Below are positions 27,736 through 35,904 of a stretch of DNA of 64,000 nucleotides, piece by piece. The notes under the pieces were generated by a model. That model did not search any database, had not been told where the DNA came from, and saw only the letters and a list, made by a program, of their open reading frames with translations. Source of the stretch: JAWKWH01 sp965204295 (lineage in GTDB: Bacteria > Pseudomonadota > Alphaproteobacteria > Rhizobiales > Rhizobiaceae); contig OZ241973.1 of the NCBI GenBank assembly GCA_965204295.1, forward strand, positions 1 through 64,000, read 5' to 3'. Position 1 is the stretch's first letter, and each line of letters starts with the position of its first letter. Made by a program: the position numbers and the translations under genes.

Positions 27736-28350
27736 ATGGCTGGCCGCCCGTTCGCACACGGGTTTGGAATACCGACCGAGGCGCTGCTGCGAGCCTATTC
27801 CCGGGGCATATTCCCGATGGCCGAGGACGCCACCGACCCCGAAGTATTCTGGGTCCGCCCCGAATCGCGCGGGATTATCCCCCTAGAGAAGTTTCATGTG
27901 TCACGCAGCCTCGCAAAGACAATTCGCAAATCGCCGTTCGAAACGGTCTTCGACGGTGATTTCGATGCGGTGATCGGCGCCTGCGCCGAAAGCCGGAGGG
28001 ATCGGCGGTCCACGTGGATCAACGCCCCAATCCGCGAAGCCTATGGCGAACTGTTTCGAATCGGACATTGCCACACGGTCGAAGCATGGAATGGCGAAGA
28101 TTTCGCCGGAGGGCTCTATGGCGTCACGCTTGGCCGGGCGTTTTTTGGCGAGAGCATGGTCTCGCGGGAACGCGATGCCTCTAAAATATGCCTGGTCCGG
28201 TTGGTGGAACGGCTGAAGGCAAGGGGTTTCGTGCTGCTGGACACCCAGTTTGCGACCGACCATCTGGCGCGGTTCGGCGCAATCGAAGTGCCGCGCGCCA
28301 GATACGAGAAGCTGCTGACCGAAGCGCTCCGGGGTGAAGCGGTATTTTGA
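27736..28350 (+). CDS. aat: leucyl/phenylalanyl-tRNA-protein transferase
   Basis: Adds Leu or Phe to proteins with N-terminal Arg or Lys, making them ClpS/ClpAP substrates (N-degron pathway). Family signatures in the 204-residue protein: LLRAYSRGIFPMAED, GGLYGVTLGRAFFGESMVSRE (two motifs in one stretch) and LLDTQFATDHLARFGA. The ATG at 27736 has AGGGAG nine bases upstream and follows accC directly. Confidence 0.94.
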   Translation: MAGRPFAHGFGIPTEALLRAYSRGIFPMAEDATDPEVFWVRPESRGIIPLEKFHVSRSLAKTIRKSPFETVFDGDFDAVIGACAESRRDRRSTWINAPIREAYGELFRIGHCHTVEAWNGEDFAGGLYGVTLGRAFFGESMVSRERDASKICLVRLVERLKARGFVLLDTQFATDHLARFGAIEVPRARYEKLLTEALRGEAVF

Positions 28351-28365
28351 AGCGGAAGCGCACAG

Positions 28366-28770
28366 TCAATCGGCCTTTGGAGGCGAAACCTCGGAATCCT
28401 GTTTGCAGTTCTTCAGCCAGACATCATAGACCGGATGTTCGACCGCGTTCAGGCCGGGGCTCTCGGCAAACATCCATCCTGTGAATATGCGCCGGACCTC
28501 GCGGTCGAGCGTGATCTCGTCGACTTCGACGAAACTGTCGGTTTTCGGCTCTTCGGCGGTCGGCCTTGAGTAACAGACCCGCGGAGTGACCTGCAGCGCG
28601 CCGAATTGCACCGTTTCGTCGATATACACGTCGAATGTGAAGATACGCCCCGTGATCTTGTCGATACCGGTGAACTCGGCGACCGGGTTGACGATGCGCC
28701 CGGCCTGGACAGGCATCGACGCCATCGTCAGACCCAAAGCGAAAACCGGCAATAATCCCCTGCTCTTCAT
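28366..28770 (-). CDS. DUF2155 domain protein, exported
   Basis: A 134-residue exported protein with a signal peptide (LLPVFALGLTMASMPVQA) and a mature DUF2155 domain. The conserved end is GWMFAESPGLNAVEHPVYDV, followed by WLKNC. Function is unknown, but it is consistently linked to the NDUFA12-like gene in alphaproteobacteria, as here. I start at 28770 (MKSRGLLPV) because the signal peptide begins there. It is convergent with aat. Confidence 0.88.
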   Translation of the reverse strand: MKSRGLLPVFALGLTMASMPVQAGRIVNPVAEFTGIDKITGRIFTFDVYIDETVQFGALQVTPRVCYSRPTAEEPKTDSFVEVDEITLDREVRRIFTGWMFAESPGLNAVEHPVYDVWLKNCKQDSEVSPPKAD

Positions 28771-28921
28771 CAAAGCCGTGAACCCGAACCGCCTGTCCCT
28801 CGTTTTTCGCGCCTGAACGGCGGACGTCCCGTCGCCGCGCCCGGCGATACGATACAAGCCGCCTGTCCGTCAATTGCGGCTAGAACGCCGCCAACCGGCG
28901 TTTCACCTTCAATTCGTGCGG

Positions 28922-29314
28922 TCAGCCGGGTGTCCACGCGTCGTAGTCGCCGGTGACCCTCGGTCGTTTTTCAGATATGGCCAACGACCCCTTTGGCCGG
29001 TAGGCAGCGGGCGAACCGGTGAGATTCGGTTGATGCGCCTTTTGCCAGCCATGCGCCCGATATCCGTCATTAACGGGCTTATTGTCCGTGCGATGATGTA
29101 TCCAGCCATGCCATCCCGGTGGAATGCCGGACGCTTCCGAATAGCCGTTATAGATCACCCAGCGGCGCGTGCGGCCCTCCGAATCGGCGCCGCCCTCGTA
29201 GTAGACGTTTCCGAATTCATCCTCGCCGACCCTGACGCCCTTGCGCCAGGTGTGAAACCGGGTGTTCAACGTCTGGCCGTTCCACCAGGTGAAGATCTGA
29301 GCGAGGAATTTCAT
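28922..29314 (-). CDS. NDUFA12-like NADH:ubiquinone oxidoreductase accessory subunit
   Basis: This 130-residue protein matches the B17.2/NDUFA12 family, a supernumerary complex I subunit shared by mitochondria and alphaproteobacteria. Visible signatures are FTWWNGQTLNTRFHTWRKG, GNVYYEGG, RRWVIYNG and PPGWHGWIHH. It binds the hydrophilic arm near the quinone module. I use ATG 29314 (MKFLAQIF); a TTG at 29323 in frame would add three residues. The nuo operon is not in this window. Confidence 0.93.
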   Translation of the reverse strand: MKFLAQIFTWWNGQTLNTRFHTWRKGVRVGEDEFGNVYYEGGADSEGRTRRWVIYNGYSEASGIPPGWHGWIHHRTDNKPVNDGYRAHGWQKAHQPNLTGSPAAYRPKGSLAISEKRPRVTGDYDAWTPG

Positions 29315-29341
29315 CAGCGGCAAATCCCGGTTTTTTTCGAT

Positions 29342-29391
29342 ATTAGGCGATAATAAGCGGTATTAGGCGGTAACAAGCGATAAAAGACGAT
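29342..29391. repeat. five tandem 10-bp repeats between the NDUFA12-like gene and gatB
   Basis: Consecutive 10-mers read ATTAGGCGAT, AATAAGCGGT, ATTAGGCGGT, AACAAGCGAT and AAAAGACGAT, giving a consensus close to AWNARGCGRT. The period equals about one DNA helical turn, so all copies would face the same side of the helix. The array lies upstream of the NDUFA12-like start and downstream of the gatB stop, on the same (minus) strand. Confidence 0.9.
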
Positions 29392-29441
29392 CGCGCCCGC
29401 CCGGTCAAGACCGTAATCCCATGCCGGACGGAGATGAACGG

Positions 29442-30941
29442 TCATTCAAGCCCCAGCTTTTTCTTCACCAACGCATCGACCGCCCGCGGGTTGGCCCTGC
29501 CCCCGGTCGCCTTCATCACCTGGCCGACGAACCAGCCGGCCATGGACGGCTTGTTCCCGGCCTGTACGGCCTTGTCGGGATTGGCGGCGAGCGCCTCATC
29601 GACCGCCGCTTCGATGGCGCCGGCGTCGGTGACCTGCCTCATGCCGCGATCCTCGACGATTTTCGCGGGGTCGCCCCCCTCGCTCCACACGATCCCGAAC
29701 AGTTCCCTGGCGATTTTCCCGGAGATCGCGCCTTCGCCGATCAGGTCGATGATGCCGCCGAGCTGCGCCGGCGTCACCGGGGAATCCCCGATCGTCCGTC
29801 CGGCCTTGTTGAGCGCGCCCAGCAGGTCGTTGATGACCCAGTTCGCCGCCAGTTTGCCGTCACGGCCCTCGGCGACCCGCTCGAAGAAATCGGCGATCGG
29901 TTTTTCGGACACGAGAATGGAGGCGTCATAGGCCGACAGTCCGAACGCGCCGATCAGCCGGTTCCTTTTCTCGTCCGGCAATTCGGGCAGGGCCGCCGCC
30001 AGCGCATCGACACAGGCCCGGTCGAACTCCAGCGGCAGCAAATCGGGATCGGGGAAATAGCGGTAGTCGTGGGCCTCCTCCTTGGAGCGCATCGACCGCG
30101 TTTCGCCCCTGGCGGGGTCGAACAGCCGCGTTTCCTGCTCGATCTCGCCGCCATCCTCCAGAACGGCGATCTGGCGGCGCGCTTCGACCTCTATGGCCTG
30201 ACCGACAAAACGGATCGAATTGACGTTCTTGATCTCGCAGCGCGTCCCGAACGCGCCGCCGGGGCGGCGCACCGACACGTTGACGTCCGCGCGCATCGAT
30301 CCCTCGTCCATATTGCCGTCGCAGGCGCCCAGGTAGCGCAGAATCATCCGCAGTTTCGTGAGACAGGCTTTCGCTTCGTCCGCCGACCGGATATCGGGTC
30401 TCGACACGATCTCCATCAGCGCCACGCCCGAGCGGTTCAGATCGACATACGACAGCGCCGGATGACGGTCGTGCATGGATTTGCCGGCGTCCTGTTCCAG
30501 ATGCAGCCGTTCGATTCCGACCCGGATATCCTCAAATTCGCCGTTGCGGTCGGGACCGACGGAAACGATCATCGCACCCTCGCCGACGATCGGCCGCTTG
30601 TATTGCGAGATCTGATATCCCTGCGGCAGATCGGGGTAAAAATAGTTTTTCCGGTCGAAAACCGATTTCAGATTGATTTCCGCCTTGAGCCCCAATCCGG
30701 CGCGAATCGCCTGGCGGACGCATTCCTCGTTGATGACCGGAAGCATCCCCGGCATGGCCGCGTCGACGAGACTGACATTGGCGTTGGGTTCGGCCCCGAA
30801 ACCGGTGGATGCGCCCGAAAACAGCTTCGCCTCGGAGGTCACCTGCGCGTGTACTTCAAGCCCGACGACGATCTCCCAATCTCCGGCGGCCCCGGCAATC
30901 AGACGTTTCGGATCGGGCGTGCGGGTATCCGTGATGGTCAT
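29442..30941 (-). CDS. gatB: Asp-tRNA(Asn)/Glu-tRNA(Gln) amidotransferase subunit B
   Basis: GatB (499 residues) is the kinase and tRNA-binding subunit of GatCAB, which converts Glu-tRNA(Gln) and Asp-tRNA(Asn). Conserved parts: IVVGLEVHAQV at the start, KNYFYPDLPQGYQISQY, and the GatB/YqeY tail domain with DFFERVAEGRDGKLAANWV. I choose ATG 30941 (MTITDTRTP), since the longer frame up to 31427 is antisense to another gene. gatA and gatC are not adjacent. Confidence 0.95.
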   Translation of the reverse strand: MTITDTRTPDPKRLIAGAAGDWEIVVGLEVHAQVTSEAKLFSGASTGFGAEPNANVSLVDAAMPGMLPVINEECVRQAIRAGLGLKAEINLKSVFDRKNYFYPDLPQGYQISQYKRPIVGEGAMIVSVGPDRNGEFEDIRVGIERLHLEQDAGKSMHDRHPALSYVDLNRSGVALMEIVSRPDIRSADEAKACLTKLRMILRYLGACDGNMDEGSMRADVNVSVRRPGGAFGTRCEIKNVNSIRFVGQAIEVEARRQIAVLEDGGEIEQETRLFDPARGETRSMRSKEEAHDYRYFPDPDLLPLEFDRACVDALAAALPELPDEKRNRLIGAFGLSAYDASILVSEKPIADFFERVAEGRDGKLAANWVINDLLGALNKAGRTIGDSPVTPAQLGGIIDLIGEGAISGKIARELFGIVWSEGGDPAKIVEDRGMRQVTDAGAIEAAVDEALAANPDKAVQAGNKPSMAGWFVGQVMKATGGRANPRAVDALVKKKLGLE

Positions 30942-31158
30942 GAATCGTCCGGGAAAGATAAAATCAGGCGACTTCCTAGAGCGGTTCCCGCGCGAATGGA
31001 AGCGCTTCGGCGAAACATGCCCTTCGCGGCGGGAAATCCGGTCGGGAAATTTTTCATGGCGGAATGAAAAACCGTTGCCGGATTGATCCATGTCAAGGCG
31101 AACGACCCGCCGCGAATCGCAATGTGGAGCGGACGCATCCGCCGCCGGGAGTTTCACC

Positions 31159-31440
31159 ATGCCGACCTGGAAGATTTTCGACAAGGCGTTCCGCCACATG
31201 GATTTGACGGACCGGATGATGGACGCGCTCGGCGTCGCCGACCGGCTGAAATCCATTCCCGAAGCGGCTAACGCGCTTCGCCGCGCCTCCATCCGTTGCC
31301 GCCATTGCGGCGACCCGGACGGATGCGAAGCCCTTCTCGACGGTCGCGAGCATCTGAACGAGGCGCCCGGCCATTGCCGCAACCGCGACCTGTTCGAGCG
31401 GTTGAAAAACGACATCGAAGCGGACAAAGCCGCCGCATAG
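31159..31440 (+). CDS. small cysteine-containing protein, DUF6455-like
   Basis: This 93-residue protein has a helical N-terminus with MDLTDRMMDALGV and a C-terminal cysteine pattern CRHCGDPDGCEALL ... APGHCRNRDLFERL, which recalls the DUF6455 family of alphaproteobacterial small proteins. Four clustered cysteines could bind a metal; no function is known. I start at 31159 (MPTWKIFDKA), which has GGGAG upstream; the frame is open to 31090. A terminator hairpin follows directly. Confidence 0.7.
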   Translation: MPTWKIFDKAFRHMDLTDRMMDALGVADRLKSIPEAANALRRASIRCRHCGDPDGCEALLDGREHLNEAPGHCRNRDLFERLKNDIEADKAAA

Positions 31441-31466
31441 ACCGCACCCGGCTTCCCTCCAACCCG

Positions 31467-31494
31467 GCCCGGCGCTTCGACCGGGCTTCTTTTC
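31467..31494 (+). terminator. Rho-independent terminator after the DUF6455-like gene
   Basis: GCCCGG (31467-31472) and CCGGGC (31481-31486) form a stem with loop CGCTTCGA, followed by TTCTTTT. It ends the plus-strand gene that stops at 31440 just ahead of the convergent CBS gene. Confidence 0.8.
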
Positions 31495-31499
31495 GGCCG

Positions 31500-31931
31500 C
31501 TATCCGGTCGCGATGTAGTTACGGATTTCCTCCGCCTCGCGCTCGACATCCTCGATCCGGCGCTTGACCACGTCTCCGATCGATATGATGCCGTCGAGCC
31601 TGCCGTCCTTCTCGACCGGCAGGTGGCGGAATCTTCCGCGGGTCATGATCTCCATGACCTGGTTGACGGTGTGATCTTCGCGGCAGAGTTTCACGCTGGC
31701 CGTCATGGCCTCGCTTACCGGGCGTTCGAGAGCCGGAGCGCCGCCGGACGCGATCAGGCCGACAATATCGCGCTCGGACAGAATGCCGCGAATCGCGCCG
31801 TCGTCGTCGGTCACCACGAGGGCGCCGATCTTTTTCCCGGCGAGCATGTTCATGGCCTGCGAGATCGGAGAATCCGGCCTCAACGTCGCCACATTGCGTC
31901 CCTTCTCGTCGAGAATCGATTTCACTGTCAT
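31500..31931 (-). CDS. CBS-domain protein (CBS pair)
   Basis: The 143 residues comprise two CBS domains: the first with ISQAMNMLAGKKIGALVVTD, the second with TVNQVMEIMTRGRFRHLPV. Such stand-alone CBS pairs bind adenosyl ligands and act as energy or redox sensors; the partner is unknown. The gene stops just beyond the terminator of its convergent neighbour and starts about 80 bases after the rhomboid gene stop. Confidence 0.9.
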   Translation of the reverse strand: MTVKSILDEKGRNVATLRPDSPISQAMNMLAGKKIGALVVTDDDGAIRGILSERDIVGLIASGGAPALERPVSEAMTASVKLCREDHTVNQVMEIMTRGRFRHLPVEKDGRLDGIISIGDVVKRRIEDVEREAEEIRNYIATG

Positions 31932-32012
31932 CGTTCAATCCTCCTGCGCCGATCGTCCCCCATGGTGCGACATCGCGACCGGATTGGCAAGCCCGTCGCC
32001 TTCGAACGACGA

Positions 32013-32723
32013 TCAGACCGGTGAAAAACCCGCGCGGCGGTCGAACAGGCCGATGGTGAAAAATCCGCACAGGAAACCGCCGATATGCGCCTCCCATGCG
32101 ATCGACCGCGCTTCGCCGGGCGCGAGGTAGCCCAGCCCGGCGATCAGGTTGACCGCGAACCAGACGGCCAGAAACACGACGACGTTGCGCCGTCTCACGA
32201 CGCCGGACAAGGGCAGTCCGGCCCCGGAGAAGGCCGGCCGCCGGGACCGGCGGTCGACGGCGAACCCGAAGCGCGCCGCCGCCGCCATCATGCCCGAAAC
32301 CGCGCCCGACGCCCCGATGACCATGGTTGCGTCGCCGGGGTGGACCAGGGTGTGCAACAGGACGGCCGCCGCGGACGTCGCGACCCAGAATGCGCAAAAA
32401 CGAACCGCCCCGATGCGGTTCGCGAGCGGCGACCCGAAGGCGGCCAGCCAGATCGTGTTGATCGCGAGATGGAAAACATCGCCATGCAGCAGCGAGTAGG
32501 TCACCGGCGACGTCCAGGCGTAAATGTCGATGTCGAACCGCCCGGAATATCTGGCCGGGATGAAGGCGGCGCGCACGAGGAGGTCGAAATCCTGGAGCGG
32601 CGTCAGGAAAAACGCCCGCAGCACATGGATTCCGGCGCATGCGGCGATGACGACCGCGACGACGGTCGCGATATTGAAGATCGGTTCGCGGCGTGAATAT
32701 CGTCGGTCCGGCGACGGAGTCAA
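32013..32723 (-). CDS. rhomboid family intramembrane serine protease
   Basis: Six-helix membrane protease. The catalytic serine lies in MVIGASGAVSGMM and the catalytic His in AWEAHIGGFLCGF; the oxyanion-region Asn and His are in VFHLAINTIWLAAFG. I choose a TTG start at 32723 (reading LTPSPDRRYSRREP) with AGGAAAG eight bases upstream, giving 236 residues. The frame is open to 32891, but the added residues are arginine-rich with no family likeness. Substrates are unknown. Confidence 0.85.
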   Translation of the reverse strand: MTPSPDRRYSRREPIFNIATVVAVVIAACAGIHVLRAFFLTPLQDFDLLVRAAFIPARYSGRFDIDIYAWTSPVTYSLLHGDVFHLAINTIWLAAFGSPLANRIGAVRFCAFWVATSAAAVLLHTLVHPGDATMVIGASGAVSGMMAAAARFGFAVDRRSRRPAFSGAGLPLSGVVRRRNVVVFLAVWFAVNLIAGLGYLAPGEARSIAWEAHIGGFLCGFFTIGLFDRRAGFSPV

Positions 32724-32911
32724 ATCGGCTGCTTTCCTGTCTGGCCGGCGCGTTATGGGCGTTCGGCGCGGTGGACGCAAGCGGCCGGAGTGCAAAAGAA
32801 CGCCGTTCGGAGCGTTTTCCCGAACGCCGCATCGCGCCGTGTTCCGGCGGGCCGTGAAGAGCCGATTGCCGGCGCCTTCGATGCCGCTCAACCGCCGGGT
32901 TGCAAAAGCTC

Positions 32912-32939
32912 TTGACGGTTTGGGTCGGGTTTATATAGT
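32912..32939 (+). promoter_or_regulatory. sigma-70-type promoter for the AT-rich orphan gene
   Basis: TTGACG at 32912-32917 and TATAGT at 32934-32939 are spaced by 16 bases, close to the sigma-70 consensus, and sit about 55 bases ahead of the start of the gene at 32994. It is one of the clearest promoters in the window. Confidence 0.65.
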
Positions 32940-32993
32940 TGCCACAAGCGGTGCGTCGCCATAGCGGTTTTTTTGGAGAATGTGGAAAGAGCT

Positions 32994-33929
32994 ATGAGAA
33001 AAATCGTGTCGATATTGAGTGCGATCGCCTTTTTCGTTTTTGCGACGAGCCCTGGTTTTGGGGAAAGTTATAGATCTGGTAGTTTTGGATGTGTTGATTT
33101 TGAGGATACCGAAAGACAGTATAAAGAACAATTAAATGATCCTGATCCTTATGTGAGTGTGACCTTAGTTTATGCTCTCTGTCTCTTATTAAAGGGTGAG
33201 GTGACTAACAATCAAGACAATGTTTCCAAGGGAATGTTGATATTACATGGTTTAGCAGATCAACACAGCAATATTGTAGCTAATTATTGGATAGCAGAAT
33301 ATCATCTTTCAGGAGGGGATTTCAAAATAAGTATAGCTGACAGAAATTTGGATTTAGCCGCCCATTATTATTCCAGAACACTGGCTATCATAAAGACTTA
33401 TAATAGCTACCCTCCTCTTGAATACTTTATGTGGGAGGAAAATCATAATATAGAGATGACAGCTTATTATCAATTACCTCTTGTTTATTTAGCCATGTTT
33501 TATAAAGGGGTTTCTGGTGACTACGGTGTTAGGTTGCTTAACTCTCCCAGTTATGAAGGAGATCGTAACTTAGAAACTTATCCTGAATACAGAGATAATA
33601 TTATGGGTTATATTAACTTAGCAATAGAGCATGCGGGGAATTGTAAAAACCTTCCTCTCAAGAGCCATTTTTATAAATCTGATTCTCCTTATTATATAAA
33701 AGTTTGTGCTATGTATGAAGAGAAAGCCAAGCTTTTAAAATCAGCTTATATGAAAAGACAGCTTATTTTAAATCAGGACAGGTGTAAGGATATAGGATCT
33801 GATGAAGTAGCTTCTATCTATTGTCCTGAAAATGATGAGACAGGACAAAAGATTATCGATACTTATGATTCTATATTTGTAGAAATTAAGGAAATACTCT
33901 ACCCTATTCGTGACCTTCTTATAAAATAA
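32994..33929 (+). CDS. AT-rich gene for an exported protein of unknown family
   Basis: The 311-residue product starts MRKIVSILSAIAFFVFATSPGFG, a good signal peptide, with GGAAAGAGCT before the ATG. The mature part is helical and acidic, with scattered cysteines (GCVDFEDTERQ, ALCLLLKGEV, HAGNCKNL, KVCAMYEEK, DRCKDI, IYCPEND) and spacing reminiscent of Sel1/TPR helices (ANYWIAEYHLSGGD, AAHYYSRTLAI). I recognise no family. Base use is very different: one 60-base stretch (33181-33240) has only 23 G+C, in contrast with the GC-rich genes nearby. It was probably acquired by transfer. Confidence 0.8.
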   Translation: MRKIVSILSAIAFFVFATSPGFGESYRSGSFGCVDFEDTERQYKEQLNDPDPYVSVTLVYALCLLLKGEVTNNQDNVSKGMLILHGLADQHSNIVANYWIAEYHLSGGDFKISIADRNLDLAAHYYSRTLAIIKTYNSYPPLEYFMWEENHNIEMTAYYQLPLVYLAMFYKGVSGDYGVRLLNSPSYEGDRNLETYPEYRDNIMGYINLAIEHAGNCKNLPLKSHFYKSDSPYYIKVCAMYEEKAKLLKSAYMKRQLILNQDRCKDIGSDEVASIYCPENDETGQKIIDTYDSIFVEIKEILYPIRDLLIK

Positions 33930-33991
33930 GAGTCTCTCTCCTCTTGCCTCAACATGGAGCGGGTTAAAAGGAGGCGTTTGACCTCGCGCCT

Positions 33992-34655
33992 TTGACGGGA
34001 GGCGGCGCCTCGACGGGATTCATGGAAACCTCGGCGCAGGTCTTCAACCGCTTCGCGACCGGAACGACGATTTTGACGCCGGACGGCGACAGAACCATCG
34101 AGATGCTGCGGGCCGGCGACCTTGTGCTGACCCATGACGGCAGGGCCGCGCCGGCGATTTGGGTGGCGCGGCAGACCGTCGCCAACCCGCGTTTCGCCGA
34201 ACTCGGCCGCAAACCCGTGCGCATCGAGGCCGGCGCCCTCGGCCCGGACCTGCCGAACGGACCGCTGACCGTGACCGTTGACCGTGACGGGCGATCACGC
34301 CCTGCCGTTCGGCGACATGCCGGTCAACGCCGGCACGCCGGCGGAGGACGGAACTCCGGTCCGCTTCCTGCCGCTTTCGGAGATGCCGACGAGCTTCGTC
34401 TGGTGGCATGTGGAGCTTGAGAACCACGAGGTCGTTCCGGTCAATGGCGGCGTTCCCGCGGAGAGTTTCATCGATTATGTCGGCCGGTCCGGTTTCGACA
34501 ATTACGACGACTATCTCGCACTCGCCGGGGCCGACCGTCTGATACCGGAAATGCCGCTGCCGCGCGTCTGCGCGCACCGGCTCGTTCCGCTCGGCCTGCG
34601 CGAGACGCTGGGCATCGCACCGCCCTCCTACATGCCCCGGCGCGCCGCCGCCTGA
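33992..34655 (+). pseudogene. Hint-domain protein gene broken by a 13-nt insertion
   Basis: Frame 1 encodes the start of a Hint (hedgehog/intein-like) module: FATGTTILTPDGDRTIEMLRAGDLVLTHDG (in two halves), then RKPVRIEAGALGP and GPLTVT. The continuation GDHALPFGDMPVNAGTP, then ENHEVVPVNGGVPAESF and the tail MPLPRVCAHRLVP, is in another frame. At about 34262-34284 the sequence CTGACCGTGACCGTTGACC contains 13 extra bases compared with the expected CTGACCGTGACGGGC. The upstream part normally found in such proteins is absent, so the gene is truncated as well as frameshifted. Confidence 0.75.
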
Positions 34656-34658
34656 GGC
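34551..34658 (+). repeat. Hint-gene 3' end, copy 1 of a dispersed repeat
   Basis: These 108 bases (from ATGCCGCTGCCGCGCG to the GAGGC after the stop) recur at 46293-46400 with four mismatches by my count. The 3' flank also shares blocks (CCCGAAGGCCC, CCGTTTC, GTTTGAAGACCGGCG) with the region after copy 2, but in a different arrangement. Confidence 0.9.
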
Positions 34659-35077
34659 TCAAAGGCGCTGTCCGGCTGTTTTCGGCGCGTTCCCGAAGGC
34701 CCCTCACGACCGTTTCAAAGGGTGTTTGAAGACCGGCGCATGGCGTGACGCGGCGGGGACGCTTTCTTCTCTCGCGGCCCCGGCCCGGGGGCGCGCACTC
34801 CCCGGCTTTTCCTCTTCATACGCGACACTATCGACAACGCTTTCGCTGCCCGGCGCCGCACAGGCTTTGCGAAACCGAATTCGGAGACGGATCTCCCCGG
34901 AAATGACCTCACCCGGGGACTTCGAAGCCGAATTCGTGGCGGGCGACGGGAATGAGCTTGCGGCCAGGTTCCGTGCGGCTCATTCGTCATCCGGCCTCGC
35001 GACGAATTGCCTCGCTCCCCTCAGGCGGCGGCTTCGCGACATGTCGAGCGATCAGTCAGTTCAACCTATAGAGGGTT
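34656..35077. other. 420-base stretch without a supported gene
   Basis: Frames here have no recognisable family and no ribosome binding site. The first 85 bases share short blocks with the sequence after the second Hint 3' copy (46401-46504). The stretch ends at the border of a degraded insertion sequence. Confidence 0.5.
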
Positions 35078-35320
35078 TCAGGTTTTGACGGCAGCATATC
35101 CTGTGTTTGTGAGGTGGTTTGCGCATTGATCAGGGGTGAAGCTGTCGAGGATTGATCCGACGGCGCGCCAGAGGTTCTCGCGGAAGCGTGCTTGTGTTTT
35201 GCGCATACGGTGTTTGAGCTTTTGCGAAAGCCTGTTCGATCGGGGGCTGTAGGGTGGCGGGATTAGCAGGTGCGCGCCGGCCGATCCGAGCAGCCAGTGG
35301 ATCGCCCGCTTTCATGACCG
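35078..35320 (-). mobile_element. 3' remnant of an IS630-family transposase
   Basis: On the minus strand the frame ends LWRAVGSILDSFTPDQC, then ANHLTNTGYAAVKT and a stop at 35078-35080, typical of an IS630-type C-terminus. Upstream, AGAHLLIPPPYSP matches the catalytic DDE region, but SPDLNPIEQAFAKLK is damaged: the DLN codons are missing and an extra A shifts the frame. Only about 80 codons remain, cut where an inositol-monophosphatase-like fragment begins on the other strand. Confidence 0.75.
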
Positions 35321-35340
35321 CAATGGGTTGAAGTACATCG

Positions 35341-35904
35341 TGCTGGTGCCTGGATCCTATTGATGGAACCTCCAATTTCCTTGCGTGGATCCCGTTTTGG
35401 GGCGTGTCGATCGGATATTGCGAGAAGGGCATGCCATGTGCTGGTGCCATCCGTATTCCGCTCCTCGATATCTTGCTTTCGGCGAGCACGGACGTGCCGG
35501 GTATTCGGTACAATCGTTCACCAAAGGATGACCGTCGTCGGTCCCCAATACCAACTGTCGTTCTAGGTCAGAGCCCCTACTGGGACACAGATTCTTTTCG
35601 ACAGGCGGAGGACATATTTCGCGGCGCCGATCTCGAATGCATGAACTACCGGTGTTCTGTAATCGGAACGTCCTTTGCCGCTCTTGGCTGGACTCACGGC
35701 TATTACGAAGAATGCTCCAATATGTGGGATGTGGCAGCCGGATTCATCATTGCTCAGCAGGCCGGCCTGGTATCAAAAATCCATCGAATGGAAGCCGATC
35801 AGAAACTAACCTTCTCGGCTTTGACATCGGAAATCCATCACCGCATCGGTTCTGATCTTGATCTCAGAATTCCAATCCAAAAAGTTCAGGTTCCTAGAGC
35901 ATGA
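35341..35904 (+). pseudogene. inositol monophosphatase-like gene, 5' end missing
   Basis: The frame enters with CLDPIDGTSNFLAWIPFWG, the metal-binding DPIDGT motif of the IMPase/SuhB superfamily, and later has NMWDVAAGFIIAQQAG, the second signature (WDxAAG). Everything N-terminal of DPIDGT is absent, with a stop in frame at 35329-35331, next to the IS630 remnant. The 3' end overlaps the galT start by four bases (ATGA), so the two were once coupled. A substrate cannot be named; the family acts on inositol and sugar phosphates. Confidence 0.75.

Noticed and set aside
29342..29391. CRISPR array
   Set aside because: The units are 10 bases with no spacers, far too short, and no cas genes are present.
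29421..31067. 548-residue plus-strand frame opposite gatB
   Set aside because: gatB is strongly supported on the minus strand; the opposite frame is a GC-skew artefact.
34726..35088. 120-residue plus-strand frame between the Hint pseudogene and the IS630 remnant
   Set aside because: No ribosome site and no family; it ends within the IS remnant, so I treat it as chance.
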